This document shows positions 48,540 through 57,513 of a DNA stretch of 64,000 nucleotides, piece after piece. The stretch comes from Clostridiales bacterium. Its GTDB lineage: Bacteria > Bacillota > Clostridia > Christensenellales > CAG-138. The notes under the pieces are model-generated. The model was not told where the DNA came from. It saw only the letters and a program-made list of their open reading frames with translations, and did not search any database. Location: assembly GCA_012838425.1 (NCBI GenBank), contig DUPG01000010.1, forward strand, positions 68,194-132,193, in the 5' to 3' direction. The number at the start of each line of letters is the position of its first letter. Within the stretch, counting starts at the first letter, position 1. The position numbers and the translations under genes were made by a program.

Positions 48540-49997
48540 ATGAGAGCTTTGCAATATGTATCAATGTTATTCGTAATAATTCCATTAACAGCACTGATTG
48601 TATGCAGTCTGATAAAGCGTTCAAGACAAAATGCTGCTTTCTACTTATTAAGTGCGTTTGCTGCTGCACAAGTCGGTCTGGCGCTTTACGGGCTTATGCT
48701 GTTTAACAGTCTAAATATAAGCGAGTATTCTTTCGGCTTTCACATTACTCAGGCTGTTGCAGATGTATTCACACTTAAGCCCGCTTCACTTGTAATGCTT
48801 TTGTGCATTGGCTTGGTGTCTTTCACATCATTATTAGTGGCATATAAAACAATGCCTGCGAATAAGAAGCTGTCTTACCTCAGGCTACTGTCGGCGCTGA
48901 TTATCGGCATGAACGGCATTGTGCTTGTAAACGACTTATTCACAATGTATCTGTTCATAGAAATCATAGGCATTTCAAGCTTCGTGCTGATTTCAACCAC
49001 GAAAACGGAAGAAGGGCTTGAAAGCGCATTTATTTATCTTGTTATGTCCTCATTGGCAAGCATAATGCTGCTTACCGGTTTGGCATTTATATTCATGCGT
49101 ACTGGCAGCTTGAAGTTTGAATACCTCATAGCAATCAACAACACTTCAGCAGAAGTCTCTCAGAACGCTTTGACTTACCTCTCATACATTTTAGTGATCT
49201 CAGGGCTGCTTATTAAGACAGGCGCAGTGCCGTTCCATAGCTGGCTCCCCGACGCGCACCAAAGCGCAGACACTTCTGTTTCGGTATTACTGAGCGGCAT
49301 TGTAATAAAAGCCGCAGGTGTATATTGCTTAATGAGAGTAACAGATATTTTCGGAAATCTATACGCGATACGGCTATCGCTTGCCATATTAGGAGTAATC
49401 ACTATAGCAGTAGGCGCAATGTTTGCATTACATCAAAACCACTTTAAGCGAATATTAGCCTATTCGAGTGTAAGCCAAATGGGCTATATGCTGCTTGGTA
49501 TAAGCGCGGGCGGAATACTAGGGTTCATAGGCACTATGCTGCACATTTTCAATCACGCCGTATTCAAAAGCACACTATTCACTAATGCCGCGGCGCTGCA
49601 TGAAGAAGTGCATACACTTGATATTGATAAATTAGGCGGACTGCAAAAGCAAATGCCCATAACAGCGACAACCTCGCTTATTGCGTTTTTATCTACAGCC
49701 GGCATACCTCCCCTATCGGGCTTCTGGAGCAAGCTGCTTATTATAATTGCGTTATGGAAAGCTAACTTCATTGGCTTTGCCGCGGCCGCTTTGGTTTTAA
49801 GCATATTTACCGCCGCATACTTCCTGCGCTTACAGATGAATGTGTTCTGGGGACAAACTCCCGAGCATTTGCAGAGCATAAAAGAAGTAAAAGGCACTAT
49901 TCGTTTTGCTGAAATAATGCTTACTATTATAACTATTGCTGTGGGGTTGGGATTCCCCTTCATACTGCTTTTCTTAGAAGCAAGCGGTATAATATAG
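48540..49997 (+). CDS. NuoN/MrpD-type antiporter-like subunit
   Basis: GAVPFHSWLPDAHQSADTSVSVLLSGIVIKAAGVYCL, KRILAYSSVSQMGYMLLGISAGG. Confidence 0.9.
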   Translation: MRALQYVSMLFVIIPLTALIVCSLIKRSRQNAAFYLLSAFAAAQVGLALYGLMLFNSLNISEYSFGFHITQAVADVFTLKPASLVMLLCIGLVSFTSLLVAYKTMPANKKLSYLRLLSALIIGMNGIVLVNDLFTMYLFIEIIGISSFVLISTTKTEEGLESAFIYLVMSSLASIMLLTGLAFIFMRTGSLKFEYLIAINNTSAEVSQNALTYLSYILVISGLLIKTGAVPFHSWLPDAHQSADTSVSVLLSGIVIKAAGVYCLMRVTDIFGNLYAIRLSLAILGVITIAVGAMFALHQNHFKRILAYSSVSQMGYMLLGISAGGILGFIGTMLHIFNHAVFKSTLFTNAAALHEEVHTLDIDKLGGLQKQMPITATTSLIAFLSTAGIPPLSGFWSKLLIIIALWKANFIGFAAAALVLSIFTAAYFLRLQMNVFWGQTPEHLQSIKEVKGTIRFAEIMLTIITIAVGLGFPFILLFLEASGII

Positions 49998-50007
49998 AGG
50001 TGGAAAC

Positions 50008-50496
50008 ATGGAAGTAATAATAACAATTTGCTTAGGATTTATGCTTGTTTTTGCAATAGTGGCTGTGATGAACAAGAGCCTTCTGAAATCAGCTATTGCG
50101 CTTGCATTGGTAAGCATTTTCCTTGGAGTTATACTGTATCTGCTTACGGCAAAATGGGCGGCTGTGTTTGAGGTTTCGGTTTGCTCGGGACTTGTTACCG
50201 TAATATCCATAAGCGCCATAAGCCTGACGCACGAAGAAAAAGAGCAGCTTCAGAAAAAATACATGGACAAAAGGCGTATGGCTATGCTGCCCTATTTATT
50301 GATACTGTGCGGATTTCTGCTTGTGTTTATTGTGCTCACAGCGAAAATTCAGCTCCCGTATGATCAGTTGGCTGAACCTTCAACTGAAACGCTTAGCGAA
50401 GCCCTATGGGATAACAGACAGGCTGATGTTTGGGGGCAAATAATCATATTGCTTACAGGCGCATTTGCTGTTGTAACATTGTTTAAGGAGGCGTAA
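50008..50496 (+). CDS. Small multi-TM subunit, NuoJ/MbhDE-like position
   Basis: 162 aa, about five TMs: AVFEVSVCSGLVTVISISAISLT; C-terminal VWGQIIILLTGAFAVVTLFKEA. Confidence 0.55.
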   Translation: MEVIITICLGFMLVFAIVAVMNKSLLKSAIALALVSIFLGVILYLLTAKWAAVFEVSVCSGLVTVISISAISLTHEEKEQLQKKYMDKRRMAMLPYLLILCGFLLVFIVLTAKIQLPYDQLAEPSTETLSEALWDNRQADVWGQIIILLTGAFAVVTLFKEA

Positions 50497-50499
50497 CTT

Positions 50500-50808
50500 A
50501 TGAACTTCATAGAGTTAGCTATATTGACTACCGGCTTCTTGCTTATACTGGCAGGCTGTTACTGCCTTATGCGCACATACCATATAATAAAAATTCTCAT
50601 CGGAATTGAAGTGGCTATGAAGGCTGTTACGCTGTTTATAGCGTATGCCGCGCATATTAACGGTAAAATTGGCTTAGCGCAAAGCTTTATAATTACTATA
50701 ATAGTTGTTGAAGTTGTTGTAGCGGTTGTGCTTGCAGGAATAAGCCTTAACCTGTATAAAAAATATCAGAGCATGGACTTGCGAAACATCAGAAAGCTGA
50801 GGGGATAG
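50500..50808 (+). CDS. NuoK/MnhC-like subunit
   Basis: 102 aa, three TMs: IKILIGIEVAMKAVTLFIAYAA..AQSFIITIIVVEVVVAVVLAGISLNLYKKY. Confidence 0.85.
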   Translation: MNFIELAILTTGFLLILAGCYCLMRTYHIIKILIGIEVAMKAVTLFIAYAAHINGKIGLAQSFIITIIVVEVVVAVVLAGISLNLYKKYQSMDLRNIRKLRG

Positions 50809-50809
50809 G

Positions 50810-51151
50810 ATGGAGTTCATACTGTTTGCACCACCGGTTGTTTTTGCAATCTTTATATTGCTTTTACTGCTATTCTCAAGAAAGCTGAGCGAGTATTCGG
50901 CTCATAATGAAGAAAAGCATATATGCGACGACATAGAGGGGAACGCATACGCTTGCGGACAGCAAAATGTAAAGCACTATGTAAACCCCGATTACAGCCA
51001 GTTTTTCCCCTACGCGTTTTTCTTCACTATACTGCATGTGCTTGTGCTTGTGGTTGTAACCGCACCGAAGGAATCGGCAATACTGTCAATAGCATATATA
51101 GTTGCCGGAGCATTGGCTATGTTCGTTTTATTCAAAAAAGATGAAAGTTAG
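50810..51151 (+). CDS. NuoA-like membrane subunit
   Basis: 113 aa, three TMs, NAYACGQQNVKH and FFPYAFFFTILHVLVLVVVTAP matching the NuoA YECG..FY.RFY..A..F..FD..V pattern. Confidence 0.6.
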   Translation: MEFILFAPPVVFAIFILLLLLFSRKLSEYSAHNEEKHICDDIEGNAYACGQQNVKHYVNPDYSQFFPYAFFFTILHVLVLVVVTAPKESAILSIAYIVAGALAMFVLFKKDES

Positions 51152-51673
51152 GTGATTGCTGTGGGAATATTCAAAAAGCTAGTTAGCTGGGGACAAAAGA
51201 AATCGCCTTGGATAATTCACTTTAACGCAGGCGCATGCAATGGCTGCGATATAGAGTTTATCGACTCGCTTACACCCAAATACGATATTGAGCGCATAGG
51301 CATTCTGCAGCATGGCAGCCCACGCCACGCGGATATATTGATTTGCACAGGCGCTGTTACCTTACAAACGCGCGACAGGCTTATTCAGATTTACGAGCAG
51401 ATGGCGTCGCCAAAATATGTTATTGCTGTCGGTACTTGCGCTTGCACAGGTGGTATATTCAACGGCTGCTATTGCGTAATGGGCGGAATAGACACCACAA
51501 TTCCCGTAGATGTGTACTTGCCAGGCTGCGCTGTTCGCCCCGAAGCGGTTATAGACGCGATAGACAAACTGCTTAACTCAAACGACAAAGACAAGACAAA
51601 GAAAAAAGCTAAATCAGACAAGCAAAAAGAAGTCAGCGAAGAATCAAACGAGGAAAAAAGCGATGAACAATGA
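51152..51673 (+). CDS. Group 4 [NiFe]-hydrogenase small subunit (NuoB-like)
   Basis: HFNAGACNGCDIEFIDSLTPKYDIERIG, VGTCACTGGIFNG, YLPGCAVRPEAVIDAI; K/E-rich tail. Start may be the GTG at 51161. Confidence 0.92.
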   Translation: MIAVGIFKKLVSWGQKKSPWIIHFNAGACNGCDIEFIDSLTPKYDIERIGILQHGSPRHADILICTGAVTLQTRDRLIQIYEQMASPKYVIAVGTCACTGGIFNGCYCVMGGIDTTIPVDVYLPGCAVRPEAVIDAIDKLLNSNDKDKTKKKAKSDKQKEVSEESNEEKSDEQ

Positions 51674-52178
51674 AGAAATTATTGTAAGCAAGATATTCGA
51701 TAGGTTTGAGTTCGCGCGTGATAAAATTCATGTTCAAAAGCGTTTGCGCATAATCAGCGACCCGTTTTCGAGGGAAGAATTTGAGCAGATAATCGAATAT
51801 TTGCACGATGAACTGGGCTTCAAAATAGCTCACCATATAGTAGGCATTGACTATGGCGAGGATTTAGGCTTTATATATATGCTTGGCAACGATGAGCACA
51901 TAATATTCGCGCTTAAAGAGAAGGTAAGCAAGGAGAACCCCGAAATAAATTCAATGACTAAATACTATCCTTCGCTTTTAATGCACGAATTAGAGCTTGT
52001 TGACCTTTTCGGCGCGATTGTGAAAGACTTACCCGATGTTCCCTCATATCCCTTGCCGGACGGTTGGCCGAAAGGCAACCACCCCATGCGCAAGGATTGG
52101 AACCCAGCGTATTTCGACCACAAGACAATGACATATAATCCACCTGCCAAGGAAGTAAAGGAGGATGAAAAGCAATGA
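51663..52178 (+). CDS. NuoC-like subunit
   Basis: ELGFKIAHHIVGIDYGEDLGFIYML, LLMHELELVDLFGAIVKDLPDVPSYPLPDGWP; coupled between B- and D-like genes. Confidence 0.85.
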   Translation: MNNEEIIVSKIFDRFEFARDKIHVQKRLRIISDPFSREEFEQIIEYLHDELGFKIAHHIVGIDYGEDLGFIYMLGNDEHIIFALKEKVSKENPEINSMTKYYPSLLMHELELVDLFGAIVKDLPDVPSYPLPDGWPKGNHPMRKDWNPAYFDHKTMTYNPPAKEVKEDEKQ

Positions 52179-53434
52179 GCGATAACAGCAGCAACAGAAT
52201 TGTAATTCCATTAGGTCCTCAACATCCTGCGCTGAAAGAACCCGGCTCCTTCACATTGACGCTTGAAGGCGAGAAGGTTGTTAACGCAGTTATTGGCATT
52301 GGGTATAATCACAGAGGCTTAGAGAAAGCTTTAGAGAGCCGTACATATATCCAAAACCTATACATGATTGAGAGAATATGCGGTATATGCTCTCACACTC
52401 ACAGCGTTGCGTATTGCCAAGCAATTGAGGAGATGTGCGGAGTCGAAATACCCATGCGCGCAAAATACATTCGCGTAATAATAGCCGAGCTTGAAAGGCT
52501 GCACTCGCACTTGCTTTGGCTTGGAGTCGCGGCGCACGAGATTGGCTTCGATACGCTGTTCATGTATGCGTGGCGCGATAGAGAAATGGTATTGGATATG
52601 CTTGCCGAGCTATGCGGTAACCGCGTGAATTACGGCATAAACACGCTTGGCGGAGTACGCAGAGATATTGACGATAACGATGCGCACGAGATTAAGAAAA
52701 TACTTAGAGTACTGCATAATCAAATCAGTTACTATTTAGAATTGGCAACGAATGAGCCTACCTTGATTGCGCGTTTAGCAGATGTTGGCAAGCTGAATCA
52801 TGATGACGCGCTTAAATTCGGCGCGGTAGGCCCTGTTGCGCGCGCGGCAGGTATTGCAAATGATGTGCGTAAAATTGAGCCCTACGCCGCATACGACGAG
52901 GTTCCTGTAAATGTAATAACAGACGACCATGGCGATGTATTGGGCAGAACGCTTGTAAGAGTAAAGGAAATGCTTGAAAGCATAAGCATAATCCGCTATT
53001 GCCTTGACAACCTGCCCGCAGGTGAAATTCTTGCAAAGGTGCCGCGCAAGGTTCCCGCAGGCGAAATGATTTCGCGAACAGAAGCGCCAAGAGGAGAGAA
53101 CATACACTATATTAACTCCGACGGTTCTGACATTCCGTACAGAATAAGGGTTCGCGCACCATCTGAAGCCAACTGGCACGGTATGAAGCATATGTTAGAG
53201 GGCAGCTTTTTGGCTGATGTTCCTATCGCTATTGCTGCTATTGACCCCTGCTATTCCTGCACAGACAGAGCTATTTTTGTAAACTCCGATAACGGCGAAT
53301 CAAGGCTGTACGACTGGAAGGGTTTGCGTGAATACAGCATAAAATGGCATCGCGACAGGGGCTTGAACATAGCCGACATTCAAATACCTATGGCGAAAAA
53401 CTACATTCAGATACAGAGGAAAACGAATGATTGA
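52175..53434 (+). CDS. Group 4 [NiFe]-hydrogenase large (catalytic) subunit
   Basis: N-terminal RICGICSHTHS (52373-) and C-terminal IDPCYSCTDR (53240-53269): both CxxC pairs of the Ni-Fe site. Confidence 0.94.
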   Translation: MSDNSSNRIVIPLGPQHPALKEPGSFTLTLEGEKVVNAVIGIGYNHRGLEKALESRTYIQNLYMIERICGICSHTHSVAYCQAIEEMCGVEIPMRAKYIRVIIAELERLHSHLLWLGVAAHEIGFDTLFMYAWRDREMVLDMLAELCGNRVNYGINTLGGVRRDIDDNDAHEIKKILRVLHNQISYYLELATNEPTLIARLADVGKLNHDDALKFGAVGPVARAAGIANDVRKIEPYAAYDEVPVNVITDDHGDVLGRTLVRVKEMLESISIIRYCLDNLPAGEILAKVPRKVPAGEMISRTEAPRGENIHYINSDGSDIPYRIRVRAPSEANWHGMKHMLEGSFLADVPIAIAAIDPCYSCTDRAIFVNSDNGESRLYDWKGLREYSIKWHRDRGLNIADIQIPMAKNYIQIQRKTND

Positions 53435-54368
53435 AGCTTTGACTGCGTTATTTAAAATACTGATTTTTCCGGGGTTCATGTTCCTCACAACATACGGTAT
53501 GCTTCTGCAATTCTTGGATAGAAAAATCTATGCGCGATTGCAGAACCGCTTCGGACCGCCCTGGTATCAGCCGCTTGCAGATTTCCTAAAGCTTATAGGC
53601 AAGGAAACCATAGTGCCTACATTGGCTAACAAGGGTATGTTTTCTACTCTGCCCGTAGTTTCGTTAGCTGCCGTATCAACCGCTTTTGTATATATACCCA
53701 TTTATAGAATGCAAGCCTCTTTTTCATTTGAAGGCGACTTGATAATTGTGCTTTACTTAATGGCACTACCCTCTATAACCACCTTCCTTGCCGGCTGGTA
53801 TTCACGAAGCGTTTATGCGACAATTGGCTCTGTGCGCACGCTTACGCAGCTATTTGCATATGAAGTGCCTTTATTTGCAGCATTGCTGTCGCCCTCAATT
53901 ATTTCGGGAAGCTGGTCAATCAGCGGAATGGCTGAATTCTACTACCACAACCCTACATTGATACTCGTAAACCTGCCTTCAATGTTTATTGCGTTAATTT
54001 CTATACAAGGCAAGTTGGCAAGAAAGCCATTTGACTCACCAGAAGCGGAAACGGAGATTGTTTCAGGCGCATTCGTTGAATATAGCGGAAGGCTGTTGGC
54101 AATTTTCAAAATGTCCGTTGACTGTGAGCTTGTGCTGCTTATTTCGCTTGCCGCGGCGATATACATTCCTTTATTCACAAACATAATTGTACTTGATATT
54201 CTACTATACTTTGCGAAAACTCTTGTTTTGCTGTTTGCGCTTTCAATTTTCAAAGCGGCAATGGCAAGGCTGAGAATGGATCAGATAATAAACTTTTGCT
54301 GGAAGGTACTGACGCCATTGGCAATGTTCCAGATTATCATAAACCTGATTGTAAGAGGTGCGCTATGA
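53427..54368 (+). CDS. NuoH/HyfC-like membrane subunit
   Basis: MLLQFLDRKIYARLQNRFGPPWYQPLADFLKLIGKE; ARKPFDSPEAETEIVSGAFVEYSG. Confidence 0.93.
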   Translation: MIEALTALFKILIFPGFMFLTTYGMLLQFLDRKIYARLQNRFGPPWYQPLADFLKLIGKETIVPTLANKGMFSTLPVVSLAAVSTAFVYIPIYRMQASFSFEGDLIIVLYLMALPSITTFLAGWYSRSVYATIGSVRTLTQLFAYEVPLFAALLSPSIISGSWSISGMAEFYYHNPTLILVNLPSMFIALISIQGKLARKPFDSPEAETEIVSGAFVEYSGRLLAIFKMSVDCELVLLISLAAAIYIPLFTNIIVLDILLYFAKTLVLLFALSIFKAAMARLRMDQIINFCWKVLTPLAMFQIIINLIVRGAL

Positions 54369-54730
54369 AAATAAGGCTTCCCGGCAGAATTCTTATGAAA
54401 ATGTTGACGACGCTTGTCAGCAAGCCTGCTACCAACACAAACCCGTATGACGCGACAAATATTCCGAGCAAATATCGCGGGCGAATCGTATATGACTCCT
54501 CAACCTGCATCGGCTGCGGTATCTGTATGCGCGACTGCCCAACGAAATCTCTGCGTGTTGAAAACATTGGCACAAAAGAGAATAAGAAATTTATAATGCA
54601 CTATAGCTTGGGAAGGTGCATTTTCTGCTGCCAGTGCGTGGACTCGTGCCCCAAAAAGTCATTGTCGCAGACACGTGATTTCTTGTTAGCCACGACCGAC
54701 AGCTCGGATTTAGAGGAAATAATGCGCTGA
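54365..54730 (+). CDS. NuoI-like 2x[4Fe-4S] ferredoxin subunit
   Basis: STCIGCGICMRDCPTKSL and LGRCIFCCQCVDSCPKKSL; start reset from 54296 to ATG at 54365. Confidence 0.92.
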   Translation: MKIRLPGRILMKMLTTLVSKPATNTNPYDATNIPSKYRGRIVYDSSTCIGCGICMRDCPTKSLRVENIGTKENKKFIMHYSLGRCIFCCQCVDSCPKKSLSQTRDFLLATTDSSDLEEIMR

Positions 54731-55221
54731 TGAGCCTCGATTGCTTAAAAGAAAAAATCAAGCAAGCTGAAAGAATCGCAATTATGGGCATAGGCTCTGA
54801 GTTAAGGTCAGACGACGCCGCGGGTATGCGCCTTATTAACGAACTCAATTGCTTGGGGTTGAGTAACTGCGATAATGTGCGCCTACTCTATGGTTCGACC
54901 GCGCCTGAGAATTTTACAGGTGAAATAAAGGCATTTTCTCCCAATTTGCTAATACTCGTTGACGCAGCAAGCATGGGCTTGCAGGCAGGAGCAATCAAAA
55001 TAATTGAAAGCGATGAAATAATGGGGGTTACTTTTTCGACCCATATGCTTCCACTGCCTATTGTACTGAACTACTTGAAGCAGGAAGCGTCATTTGAAAC
55101 TGTTTTGATTGGCATACAGCCAAAGAGCACAGATTTCGGAATTGAGATTTCGGAAGAAGTGACAAATAGCGTTTCTGAACTTGCGATATTCCTATATGAT
55201 TCGATAATTGCTACTCGCTAA
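54730..55221 (+). CDS. Hydrogenase maturation endopeptidase (HycI/HyaD family)
   Basis: IAIMGIGSELRSDDAAGMRLINEL, LLILVDAASMGLQAGAI, STHMLPLPIVLNYL, VLIGIQPKSTDFG. Confidence 0.9.
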   Translation: MSLDCLKEKIKQAERIAIMGIGSELRSDDAAGMRLINELNCLGLSNCDNVRLLYGSTAPENFTGEIKAFSPNLLILVDAASMGLQAGAIKIIESDEIMGVTFSTHMLPLPIVLNYLKQEASFETVLIGIQPKSTDFGIEISEEVTNSVSELAIFLYDSIIATR

Positions 55222-55265
55222 TCTAATTTATTACAAGAGATACAAGAATCCACTTAATATTTTAA

Positions 55266-55294
55266 TTGTAATTGCACCTCTATAGTGTTATACT
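55266..55294 (+). promoter_or_regulatory. Putative promoter TTGTAA-N17-TATACT
   Basis: Hexamers at 55266-55271 and 55289-55294 upstream of CDS 55321. Confidence 0.45.
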
Positions 55295-55320
55295 TTACAC
55301 ATATGGAGGAAAGCGTGTAA

Positions 55321-56670
55321 ATGAAAGGCATACATTCAGCACTTGCAGTCTGCTTAATTATTATGACCTGCATTTTACTTTGCGCGTGTGAGCCAAACAC
55401 GCTTGCCGAAAACACCAATACTGATAAGAACTACAACTCTAACAACAACGATAACGATATTGCAGATATTTCTATAACAAAAACCCATATAGTTCTAAGC
55501 GGCGAGTACAACAGAGATTTAACTGTTTACGGCTATACATATTATTTGCAAGCGAATAATGGCATAGATATATACGCCTTTACTAATCCAGAGGGCAACA
55601 TTTGCCTTCGCGCAGCTTGCGCTATAAAGATAATTGAAAATGATAACATAGTTAAAGTAATAGAAGGTATTTGCGCTGTAAAGGTTACGGACAACGGTAC
55701 AGCAATGCCCGTTCAATTGATTGAAGATGTTGCTAACGAGAATTTCGGTATGCCGACAATTACAATTCCAGAAAAGCACCAAGTACCAAACGGCTATTTT
55801 GAAGTTAAGGGCGTTGACGGGTGCTTTTACTTCATCAATAAAAACAATGAAAAGGTTTACAGAACATTCGCGGCATATCCCAATACTATGCCTGCGTTCT
55901 ATCCTTCAGACAGCTCAGGCAACATACCTTTAGGCGCATTGAAAGTAGATATTGAAAGGGATACGCTTGATTTTGCAAGCACGCCCTCCCCTACTGCTAC
56001 CCCAGCGCCAACACCTAAACCAACGCCCGAACCGTACTTCATAGGCGACGCGCCATTTGTGCTGGTGCATGATGTCAACCCCGAAACTCTAATCAACATA
56101 AATTTCAGACTAAGCGAGGACTATGTACCTGCTGATTTAGTAAAGGTATCAGACTATATAGACACTTCATTAGTAACTGTTAGCAGTACCGCGAAATATG
56201 CAAACCCAACAGCACTTGAAGCGTTTTCAAATATGATAGCCGCCGCGAAGGAGGACGGCGTTACAGGCTATTACTTAAGAAATGCTTACAGGTCGTATAA
56301 CGAGCAAGTGCGCCTATGGAATTACAGAATATCACAGAACAAGAACTACGGCAGAGTTTTGTACGAGCCCTTGGGAAGCGCATACCCCGGTTCAAGCGAG
56401 CATCAGACAGGATATGCCTTTGATATAACCTGCCTTGCTTCGCCATTAGCGAGCAACGATTTTCGAAATACCGAGAACTTCAAGTGGTTATCGAAAAACG
56501 CGCACAAGTTCGGCTTTATATTAAGATACAACTATGACAAAACAAGGCTTACTGGAATAAAATTCGAGCCATACCATTACAGATATGTAGGCGTTGAATT
56601 AGCAACCTACCTTTATGAGAACAACCTCTGCTTAGAGGAATACTATAACTCACCTGTCATTTGGAAATAA
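55321..56670 (+). CDS. D-alanyl-D-alanine carboxypeptidase (M15B, VanY-like) lipoprotein
   Basis: Lipobox LLCAC; PTPTATPAPTPKPTPEP linker; YRSYNEQVRLW, PGSSEHQTGYAFDI, FGFILRYNYDKTRLTGIKFEPYHYRYVG. Confidence 0.92.
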   Translation: MKGIHSALAVCLIIMTCILLCACEPNTLAENTNTDKNYNSNNNDNDIADISITKTHIVLSGEYNRDLTVYGYTYYLQANNGIDIYAFTNPEGNICLRAACAIKIIENDNIVKVIEGICAVKVTDNGTAMPVQLIEDVANENFGMPTITIPEKHQVPNGYFEVKGVDGCFYFINKNNEKVYRTFAAYPNTMPAFYPSDSSGNIPLGALKVDIERDTLDFASTPSPTATPAPTPKPTPEPYFIGDAPFVLVHDVNPETLININFRLSEDYVPADLVKVSDYIDTSLVTVSSTAKYANPTALEAFSNMIAAAKEDGVTGYYLRNAYRSYNEQVRLWNYRISQNKNYGRVLYEPLGSAYPGSSEHQTGYAFDITCLASPLASNDFRNTENFKWLSKNAHKFGFILRYNYDKTRLTGIKFEPYHYRYVGVELATYLYENNLCLEEYYNSPVIWK

Positions 56671-56673
56671 TAT

Positions 56674-57513
56674 ATGAGAGAAATTTACGCAAAAGCTATT
56701 AAAGATACTGTCAGCCGACTTTGCATTGAAGCGAACTACTACCTGCCTGACGATGTAAAGAATAGGCTTAGCGAAGCACGGGATTCAGAAGCCTTTGAAA
56801 CTGCAAGGTTCATGTTAGATGTGCTTATTCAGAATCACGAAATTGCTTGCAGTGAGCAAACACCCATTTGTCAGGATACCGGTGTGGCTTGCGTTTTCTT
56901 AGAAATTGGACAAGATGTTCATATAGTAGGAAATCTCATAGAAGCGGTAAACGAAGGTGTAAAAGAAGGATATGAAAAGGGCTATTTGCGCAAGTCTGTA
57001 GTGGCTGACCCGTTGAATCGCGTAAACACAAAGGACAACACGCCTGCAATGATATATACCGAAATAGTGCCGGGCGACAGAGTGAAAATAACCGTTGCGC
57101 CAAAGGGCTTTGGAAGCGAAAACATGAGTAAAATCGCAATGCTTACCCCATCCGACGGCGTTGAGGGAGTTAAACGCTTCGTTATTCAAACCGTTGAGAA
57201 CGCAGGCGCAAACCCCTGCCCGCCCATTTTTTTAGGTGTAGGCATAGGCGGTACATTTGATAAAGCCGCATTGCTCGCAAAAAAAGCATTACTGCGCAGC
57301 ACTGATGAGAGAAACGCAAACCCCTATTACGCTGAATTAGAATTAGAGCTTTTGCAATCAATTAACCGTCTTGGAATAGGTGCTCAAGGCTTTGGCGGAA
57401 AGCACACCGCATTAGCTGTAAACATAGAGTATATGCCTACTCACATAGCGGGACTCCCCTGCGCTGTTAATATAAACTGCCACGCCGCAAGACACGCAAC
57501 GGAGGTGCTATGA
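56674..57513 (+). CDS. Class I fumarate hydratase alpha subunit
   Basis: QTPICQDTGVACVFLEIG, FGSENMSKIAMLTPSDG, CPPIFLGVGIGGTFDKAALLAKKAL. Confidence 0.93.
   Translation: MREIYAKAIKDTVSRLCIEANYYLPDDVKNRLSEARDSEAFETARFMLDVLIQNHEIACSEQTPICQDTGVACVFLEIGQDVHIVGNLIEAVNEGVKEGYEKGYLRKSVVADPLNRVNTKDNTPAMIYTEIVPGDRVKITVAPKGFGSENMSKIAMLTPSDGVEGVKRFVIQTVENAGANPCPPIFLGVGIGGTFDKAALLAKKALLRSTDERNANPYYAELELELLQSINRLGIGAQGFGGKHTALAVNIEYMPTHIAGLPCAVNINCHAARHATEVL

Noticed and set aside
54296-54364. N-terminal extension of the ferredoxin subunit ORF
   Set aside because: Overlaps the NuoH-like gene in another frame; ATG at 54365 follows an SD-like AGAGGTG and fits the family.
45256-54730. Complex I (NADH:quinone oxidoreductase) or pure Mrp antiporter
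   Set aside because: Large subunit has both [NiFe] CxxC motifs, NuoEFG are absent, and B/C/D/H/I-like subunits are present.
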